Shown: one piece after another, positions 57,601-64,000 of the stretch
Position numbering within the stretch: position 1 is the stretch's first letter
Layout: each line of letters begins with the position of its first letter
Assembly (NCBI RefSeq): GCF_950295315.1
Contig: NC_080179.1
Span: forward strand, 72,883,674 to 72,947,673
Source: Erinaceus europaeus
Taxonomy: Eukaryota; Chordata; Mammalia; Eulipotyphla; Erinaceidae
Direction of reading: 5' to 3'
DNA length: 64,000 nucleotides
Made by a program: the position numbers and the translations under genes
The notes under the pieces: generated by a model
The model's database searches: none
Told to the model about the DNA's origin: nothing
The model's input: the letters and a program-made list of their open reading frames with translations, nothing else

Positions 57601-58333
57601 CAACATACTGACCTGGACTGGTGAGATCACCCACACCTGAGGCTCTGGTGGTTTACCAAAACAACAAAAAAAAATGTACTTTTATTTTCCTATGTCTTTT
57701 CAAGCAGTAATGAAAAGCATGAAATATTCCTATATCTAATATATTCAGTTATTACATAGTACTCACATTTAGGTAAGAATAATGGAAGACTGTAAAACAA
57801 ATGTCAATATATGTATTTAAGCTAAATGCACTACAACTTGATTCGTAAATAGATAAATGGAGAGGAATTCTGAACTGATCATTAAAAGCACATCACATCC
57901 ATCACATTCTTAAGCACTGGGTTGCATTATAATAGGCTAATTGCAGCATTTCTGGTTGCTCATTTCATTAAATAGACTATCCAGCATGATGATACCTTAT
58001 ATAGTCATGGCCAGAGAGTTCTCAGACCTCAGTCAGGTATAGGTCGTGGCTATTCCAGAATCACCATCTGTTTGGCATTGTTAGTGTTTCTCATTATCAC
58101 TTACAAGGTCAGTGATACTGTTCCTGATAGGAACCCAGCATGGCCATTGTAATAAGACAGATCTGAGACTAAACCACTCCAGCTGATGGACAGTTAATTA
58201 CCTGAGTATAAAATAGTGAGAGCTCTGGGAGGAATTGAGGGTTTTGCAATATGGTCGTTATCCAGGTATAATATAATTTGGCTGGTATTCAAGGAACTAT
58301 ACTTCCTAGAAGAGAATATAAGTTTGAGTAAAG

Positions 58334-58386
58334 CGTGTGTGTGTGTGTGTGTGTGTATACGTATACAGAGAGAGAGAGAGAGAGAT
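58334..58386. repeat. Compound (GT)n(GA)n microsatellite
   Basis: (GT)n, a short tatacgtatac palindrome, then (AG)n. Confidence 0.95.
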
Positions 58387-58652
58387 TTAACGGTCTCAAA
58401 TAACATGCAGGAGTATTCCAAAGTCAGGTCACTAGATGAGAGAATCTTGGCTGTACTAGAACAATAGAATTGCCTGAAACTTCCATATGGTCTCAGAGAT
58501 CTGGTACCCCCCAGCCAATTCAATCTGGATCTGTAAAGAATAATGCCCAAAGCAGTTTTATTACAGTGAACATTCAAACATAATGATCATTTTCAGTATG
58601 AACAGGTACATTTGTGAACTAGAATGTTCTTTCAGTTCTAATTCACAGTTTA

Positions 58653-58925
58653 AAATTTTTTTCTATTCATTTATTTTCCCTTTTGTTTCCCTTGTTTTAT
58701 TGTTGTAGTTACTATTATTGTTGTTATTGATGTCATCCTTGTTAGATAGGACAGAGAGAAATGGAGAGAGGAGGGGAACACAGAGAGGGGGAAAGAAAGA
58801 TTTCACCGCCTGTGAAGCGACCCCCCCTGCAGGTGGGGAGTGGGGGCTCGAACCAGGATCCTTAATCCAATCCTTGTGCTTCGTGCCACGTGAGCTTAAC
58901 CCACTGCACTACTGCCAGACTTCCT
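58653..58925 (-). mobile_element. SINE-A with internal deletion, target duplication
   Basis: Lacks about 20 bases (the cagacacctgcagacctgc segment) at 58800. Flanked by taattcacagttta at 58639-58652 and 58926-58939. Confidence 0.95.
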
Positions 58926-59027
58926 TAATTCACAGTTTATATAGAAGATTTGTGTAATTTTATTAGCCACTGACCTTAATTGATTTTATTAATTTGTTTC
59001 GCTTCTAAGTCCTATAGAGAAACGTGA

Positions 59028-59103
59028 GAGCCAGACAATCATGCATTCATTCCCAGGAAATCTGTGAGCCAGACAATCATGCATTCATTCCCAGGAAATC
59101 TGT
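59028..59103. repeat. 38-bp exact tandem duplication
   Basis: Two identical units starting gagccagacaatcatgcatt, at 59028-59065 and 59066-59103. Confidence 0.95.
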
Positions 59104-59728
59104 GCCAGGTAGCTTCTGAATCTCTGAAGAGGACGTGAGATTGTTTTCTGGCCGGACTATATGACTAAATCTGTTATTCCAATTAGATAAAGGAAATAGT
59201 AAATAATAGAATGCAAAGCTCTGTTGTTAGAAACAAGGAAACATGTTGCCTTTATACAGTGTGCAACACTTAGTACTTTTCATATTTGAGCTATAGACCT
59301 TTTCATTGGGAAATCATGTCTACTGATTTCTGGAGTTCATATTATAATGATTTACAGCTAGGTGATGAATGATCACAGCTGGTAGTTTTATGACCAATTA
59401 ATCTCTATAAAGGAAGTGCTCAGAACTTTTAACTTTCCTTCACTCTGCCTTTTAGAAGAAAACATTAGTGGCCAGTGTTCTTTTCATATATCTGTTTAAT
59501 CACTCGTAGGGGAAAAGCAGGCTAATTTAAATTTAGTTTTCCATAAAATGTGAGAAAGATACTACTTGCTAATTTTATGCCTCGTATCTTAGCTTTCCAG
59601 CTCTAGATCAAAGTAGTTTGTAGTAGCATCTTTTCATTTAAAATGTCTCAAAAGTGTCTGTTGCCCTTTCATTAAGCTCCACACACTGTCTTTAAAATCT
59701 TTCCTTTTTCTTTTTGTTTTTCAACTAG

Positions 59729-59846
59729 GACCCCTACAATGGCTGGTGGCCTATTTTCAATTGACAGAAACTACTTTGAAGAGATAGGAACTTACGATGC
59801 AGGAATGGATATCTGGGGTGGAGAGAATCTTGAAATGTCTTTTAGG
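59729..59846 (+). CDS. GALNT13: GALNT13 coding exon (WGGEN motif)
   Basis: The 118-bp exon encodes about residues 286-325: [20 protein letters not shown] followed by [19 protein letters not shown]. It carries the [11 protein letters not shown] acceptor-site segment and the DIWGGENLE part of the so-called Gal/GalNAc-T motif, which closes the catalytic domain in this family. NYFEEIG fits GALNT13 (GALNT1 has DYFQEIG, from memory). The acceptor follows a long pyrimidine tract (ctttttgtttttcaactag). The exon ends with a complete Arg codon before GTAATT (phase 0). The next exon, which should begin IWQCGG, is not in the window. A SINE-B lies about 230 bp downstream. Confidence 0.96.
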
Positions 59847-60078
59847 GTAATTATATTTTCTTTCCTTTTTAATGCTGAAATGACTATGCTATAACATGCA
59901 CAAACACATTCAGTAACTTACTGTCAATTTTTTTTCCTTGTGTGAAGTGGTGCAAATTACCCATCAGTTGGTCATTTTATACTTATTTAGAATCTTTGCT
60001 GGAGTTTTTTTTTTTCCATACAGTGTTTTCTGTTAAACAGAAATTTATTGGTATTTTTAAACATTTAAAAATATTAAG

Positions 60079-60300
60079 GGTTGGGCAGTGGCATACCCAG
60101 TTGAACTCACACATTACCATGCATAAGGTCTTGGGTTCAATACCACCCCCTCCCCCCACCCCTACCCCTGCCATCATCTGCAGGGGGAAATCTTCACAAG
60201 TGGTAAAGCCGTGTTGAAGTTATTCTCCACCTCTGTCCTTCTCTATCCCCCTCCCATTTTTCTGACCTTTCAAATTTTTTTAAGAATTTAAAATGTTTTA
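60079..60300 (+). mobile_element. SINE-B-like copy
   Basis: gggttgggcagtggcatacc head, ttgggttcaataccaccccc, cagggggaaatcttcacaag. Confidence 0.8.
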
Positions 60301-60671
60301 AAATAATGTATTATTTCATAAAATCACTTATTTTTTTTTAACTGACTTGGAAAGGTTTATATTACCTGAATTTGCAAAAACTGCCTACCTGATGTTTTTC
60401 TCAAATAATTTAAGAGCAAACTGTGGTCCAAGAAATCTTGGTAGTTCTACAGGTAGCCTGGTTTCTCACAAATGTGAATATCACTGTTTGATGAAGAAGT
60501 AAACTCAAGAATGAAAATTCAAGTATGTGTCTTTTCAAGTAAATGGAAATTAGAATTAATCCCTAATAGATGATACTAACTAGCATATCTGGAATTATAG
60601 TATCTATTATATACAGAAATTAAAATTTGATGACATACAAGAAATTTAAAATGCTAACATATGGATCATTT

Positions 60672-60860
60672 TGCATTGGATCGACCTTCTCGTGGTGCAT
60701 CCCGTGAGTACCCATTCATTGGGGAAACTGAGGATCCTTCCTAGCTGACTGAATCCACATGGATCCCAGTCACTTTCAAAGCCAGCAACAAGCAGTTCCT
60801 GACAGCTTTCAACCTGATGCTGTTGACTGGCTATGGAAGAAGGGCAAATGCTAGAAGAAT
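60672..60860 (+). pseudogene. Fragment of an unrecognised coding 3' end, copy 2
   Basis: In one frame, after a stop near 60753, the + strand reads IHMDPSHFQSQQQAVPDSFQ and then PDAVDWLWKKGKC-stop at about 60853. The last 13 residues match the - strand fragment at 34548-34672 (TDAVDWLRKKGKR). The stop suggests a dead copy. The parent gene is not recognised. It could be a processed pseudogene or an unlabelled repeat. Confidence 0.45.
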
Positions 60861-61295
60861 TTTTCTTCAAACTACATATGTCATCATTTTTTAACAACTT
60901 AGCTACTTATATTTTTTTCCTAGAATTTTAACTTTAAGTACTCAAGTCACTTTTTCCAAAATTATTTGTGTAATAAAAGTATTAGAGTTTGGATATTCCT
61001 CTAGATGAAAATCAAGGGTTATGCCTCTTATCACTATGGAATGCACTTTTCATTAACATAGTATAAATGTATCTGATGTATAAGAAAATAGTAAGATTTT
61101 AAAGCAGAATTACTATGAATGTCTAGAATGTGAATTTTTATTATGTTTTGTTGATGTTGCCACCAAGATTTATTGCCTCAAATCAATTTTTCAGATAGAA
61201 GACATCAAGAGAGACAAAGGAAAGACAAAGATACAATAGCACTGAAACTTCTTCCAGTGTGGTGGGAGCTGGGCTTGAAAATAATAAGAAATTTA

Positions 61296-61604
61296 AGGGG
61301 GATGGGCCTTAGCGCAGATGGTTAAGCACACATGGCATGATGTGCATGGACTGGCATAAGAATCCTGTTTTGAGCCCCATCTCCCGACCTGTAGGGGGGG
61401 TCACTTCACAGGCAGTGAATCAGGTTTGCAGGTGTCTTTCTCACTGCCCCCCCTTCCCATCCTCTATCAATTTCTCTGCCCTGTCCAACAACAACAACAA
61501 CATCAATGGCAACAACAAGGGCAACAAAAAGGGAAAAAATTGCCTCTGGGATCCATGGATTCTCAGTGCAGGCACCAAGCCTCAGCAATAACCCTGGAGG
61601 CAAA
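61296..61604 (+). mobile_element. SINE-A long form with 3' module
   Basis: gggggatgggccttagcgca head, gaatcaggtttgcaggtgtc, aacaacaagggcaacaaaaa, module tgcctctgggatccatggat to ataaccctggaggc, poly(A). Confidence 0.9.
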
Positions 61605-61617
61605 AAAAAAAAAAAAA

Positions 61618-61645
61618 AGAAGAAGAAGAAGAAGAAGAAGAAAGG
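61618..61645. repeat. (GAA)n microsatellite
   Basis: About eight aga/gaa units directly after the SINE poly(A). Confidence 0.95.
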
Positions 61646-62509
61646 GAGAAAGATATTTAGTGTATCATACATAATTGAGAAGTACTAGAATTGCCCATTT
61701 CTATAATTCTTGCCTACACAGCTTCCTTTCTGACTGCCAGATGCCTTATCGCTATAGTTGAGGGTTTCTATGTTTTTAGATTTGGTTACATGGTTGGAGT
61801 CGGATGGAATTTGTACCACAAGACTCAGTCTGATGCTTGAGAGTGTCGGTTCACCGTCAGGCACAGCACGCAGCTTTGCTCAGCCTTTCAGAGCACTTAA
61901 AAACTCAAAATTGTCATTTGCCATAGCACTCAACCAAGCAACGGTGAACAGGAAACACGACAGAGGTGTTAAGTAAGTCAAAAAGGAAGAGAAGTCCATG
62001 GAACCTACTAGAGATAGGGGGAGGCAGAATGAACGCAACTAATGTGTGATAAAAAAATGACAGCATGCTTTCTGTCACTGGTGGTTTTATATGACTAAGA
62101 AATATGGAGTTCATAAGTCACTGTTGTTAGAGTGTCTTAAAAATAGAATTGTCTTTAGTTTCCATGTGCTTTCGATACAAATATATGTCTATCGCTTTTT
62201 ATTAAATTCTTTGTCTTCCTTCCATTCTCATGACGTCTCATACATTTGCTTAGTAATATATTCTGTCTGCAAAAGATTAGTGAATATGAAAACAAATGCT
62301 AGAACACTTTATTAGCAAAGGAGTGAGAAGTCAACCCCTATGATCATGATGTGAGCTTAGTATCTATTTTAATTACACAATACACATGTTGATCATATAC
62401 TATTTGTTTTATACCTTCTAGACATTTAAGACTACAAAAATGAATGAAGCATAAAAATGCTCCATTTCTATGAAAGACATATATAGAGATTATTGACACT
62501 AGAATGCTG

Positions 62510-62630
62510 TGGCTAGAGAGGTGAGTCAGTGGTAGAATGCAGGGTTGCTATGTATGAGGTCCCAAGTTCAGTCTCTGGCACTGGATACGATATAGTGGTG
62601 CTCTGGTTCTTTCTCATTAGAATAAATAGT
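62510..62630 (+). mobile_element. tRNA-derived SINE (C-like)
   Basis: gctagagaggtgagtcagtg head, gaggtcccaagttcagtctc B box, ggatacgatatagtggtgct. Confidence 0.6.
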
Positions 62631-63372
62631 TTTTAAACGTGATAACATCTTTTATAAATTTACGTATGAGGTTTTCTTGTCTCTGTCATGTTAGTTGAAA
62701 AGTATGACTTACCCTCAACTGTGAAAAGGTGATTCAACTAACAGTAAGTCTACTGTGGTTTTGTAGATCTGGGCTATGAGGTTTTAGGGTATGAAAAAGG
62801 CACTGAAGTACTAAACACTTACAAAATATTAGAGTTCTGACTGATCTAAGGGAATTAAAAGAAATTCAATTCAAAGAAATCCATTTCTTTGTAATGGGAT
62901 TAGTTGAACTTGGATTACCAAACTAAAACCTGACATTTAAAATTCTGATGAAATCTACAGTCTTCCTATGAAAGAAGAATACAGTCTTTTACACACAGTA
63001 AAAGTAAGCATGGACACAGTTTCAAAGGATTTCAGGATATTAAAGTCTCAGTAAAGATCCTTGGCATATGGTAATAATGAATTCTAAACTTGATAGGACT
63101 AGTAAGTTGAAGGGTTGATAATTAAACTCCACATTCTAGGACCCATGACTATACTGCTAATTACTACACAGTACACAGTGATTTTACCTATGTATAGGTT
63201 ATGTTCCAAGTATTTTTTTATATTCTTTAAACAAAACAGTAAGGCTTACCCCTCAATTATGCAATAGTTCTGACACTGTATGCATGACCGGTAGAGAGGA
63301 TGACACTGACAAATTAAGGTGATCTCTTTCCACAGTTCTGAGATGGTTTCATATAGTAAGATGACAAAATCT

Positions 63373-63423
63373 TTTTTTTTTATTTTTTATTTATAAAAAG
63401 GAAACATTGTCAAAACCATATCC
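63373..63423 (-). mobile_element. Ultra-short L1 3' end with target duplication
   Basis: Poly(T) and only the last about 30 bases of the L1 3'UTR (tttataaaaaggaaacattg, tcaaaaccat), as at 35090. Flanked by gatgacaaaatct (63360-63372) and gatgacaaactct (63424-63436). Confidence 0.85.
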
Positions 63424-63739
63424 GATGACAAACTCTTATGGCAGATAATACAACTCTAATAGCAGTGATAATTCTACTGGTAGATTTTAATGCTTCTGAA
63501 GACGGTTAGAATTATAATTATTTGCTTCACACAAATAATTAAATAAAATAAGTTTCAATAAAACTGTCTAAACACAGATGTCAATTCCCTCAACCATACT
63601 TTTATTCATCAGGTTGGGGGTGGAGTGAACTTAGTGTACCTGAGTGAACAAATTAGACTAAGCTGCATTCTTGTGGGGCCTATGTTTTATTGAAGGACAT
63701 GGACAATAAACAAGAATTACAGCACCTAAATGTTCTAGT

Positions 63740-63900
63740 GATAAATATCTCATTTGCATAGTGTACTGCTTTGCCACGTGTGCAACCCAGGCTCAACAGG
63801 CTCAAGCCTGGCCCCAAGGACACTGGAAAAAAACTGTGGTCTTTTTTACCTCACCTCACCCCACCCTACTAACTCTCTCTATCTTTAACAAAATAATACT
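63740..63900 (+). mobile_element. SINE-D
   Basis: gcatagtgtactgctttgcc, acgtgtgcaacccaggctca, gcctggccccaaggacactg and tctttaacaaaataa tail. Confidence 0.65.
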
Positions 63901-64000
63901 GATAAATGACAGTGTGAACACATAAGGAATGGATTCCATATCTAATACTGAGGAAGTAGGAACTTCCCAACCTAGTTAAAAACATGTACAAAAAGATACC

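Larger units (their letters stand above)
42202..59728 (+). other. GALNT13: GALNT13 intron (17.5 kb, phase 2)
   Basis: It begins GTATGT and ends caactag. Repeats are listed separately. Nothing is recognisable in 42202-43284, 44094-44471, 44795-45494, 46181-46689, 47521-48510, 50349-50754, 50901-51138, 51375-52489, 52572-53184, 55116-55692, 55915-56611, 57601-58333, 58387-58638 and 59104-59728. Confidence 0.9.
59847..64000 (+). other. GALNT13: GALNT13 intron, 5' part (phase 0)
   Basis: It begins GTAATT and runs past the window end. Nothing is recognisable in 59847-60078, 60301-60671, 60861-61295, 61646-62509, 62631-63359, 63437-63739 and 63901-64000. Confidence 0.85.

Noticed and set aside
60646..60897. 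83-codon open frame on the - strand
   Set aside because: It is antisense to the better-supported fragment that matches 34548-34672.

Overview
This is a mammalian intronic window from the gene GALNT13, a polypeptide N-acetylgalactosaminyltransferase that starts mucin-type O-glycosylation. Four consecutive coding exons lie on the + strand: 36585-36751, 37432-37639, 42031-42201 and 59729-59846. They join in frame across introns of phase 2-1-2-2-0 and encode roughly residues 104-325 of the enzyme. The retroposons match families I know from hedgehogs (Erinaceus). The organism is therefore inferred to be a hedgehog, most likely Erinaceus europaeus; this rests on recall and was not searched.

Layout: 1-36584 is the 3' part of a long intron. 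An intron of 680 bp, one of about 4.4 kb and one of about 17.5 kb separate the four exons. 59847-64000 starts the next intron. No other functional gene is visible. Most ORFs longer than 60 codons lie inside repeats.

Repeats dominate. I use four working labels for tRNA-derived SINEs. SINE-A starts gggagtcggg and has a (caa)n-rich 3' part. SINE-B has a cacctggttgagcgca head and an aataaataaagat tail. SINE-C has a gcataatggttatgcaaagag head. SINE-D has a ctcacttggttagagc head. Some A and B copies also carry a roughly 60 bp 3' module with inverted ends (cctccag...ctggagg). LINE-1 is present as a 5' half with ORF1, an ORF1 3' fragment, several 5'-truncated 3' ends and one twin-primed (5'-inverted) copy. 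Two class II-like endogenous retroviral elements are present: a solo LTR at 5395-6092 with a 6-bp target duplication, and a 2.7-kb non-coding provirus on the - strand at 30077-32765.

The most unusual signal is a set of insertions flanked by perfect 13-17 bp target-site duplications but lacking any poly(A) tail, each carrying only an internal or 5' piece of its source RNA: two SINE-A heads (10966-11027 and 52503-52558, both ending at nearly the same SINE position), a U2 snRNA 5' end (about 24934-24967) and an L1 ORF1 fragment (49117-49507). These look like tailless retropseudogenes, apparently frequent in this genome.
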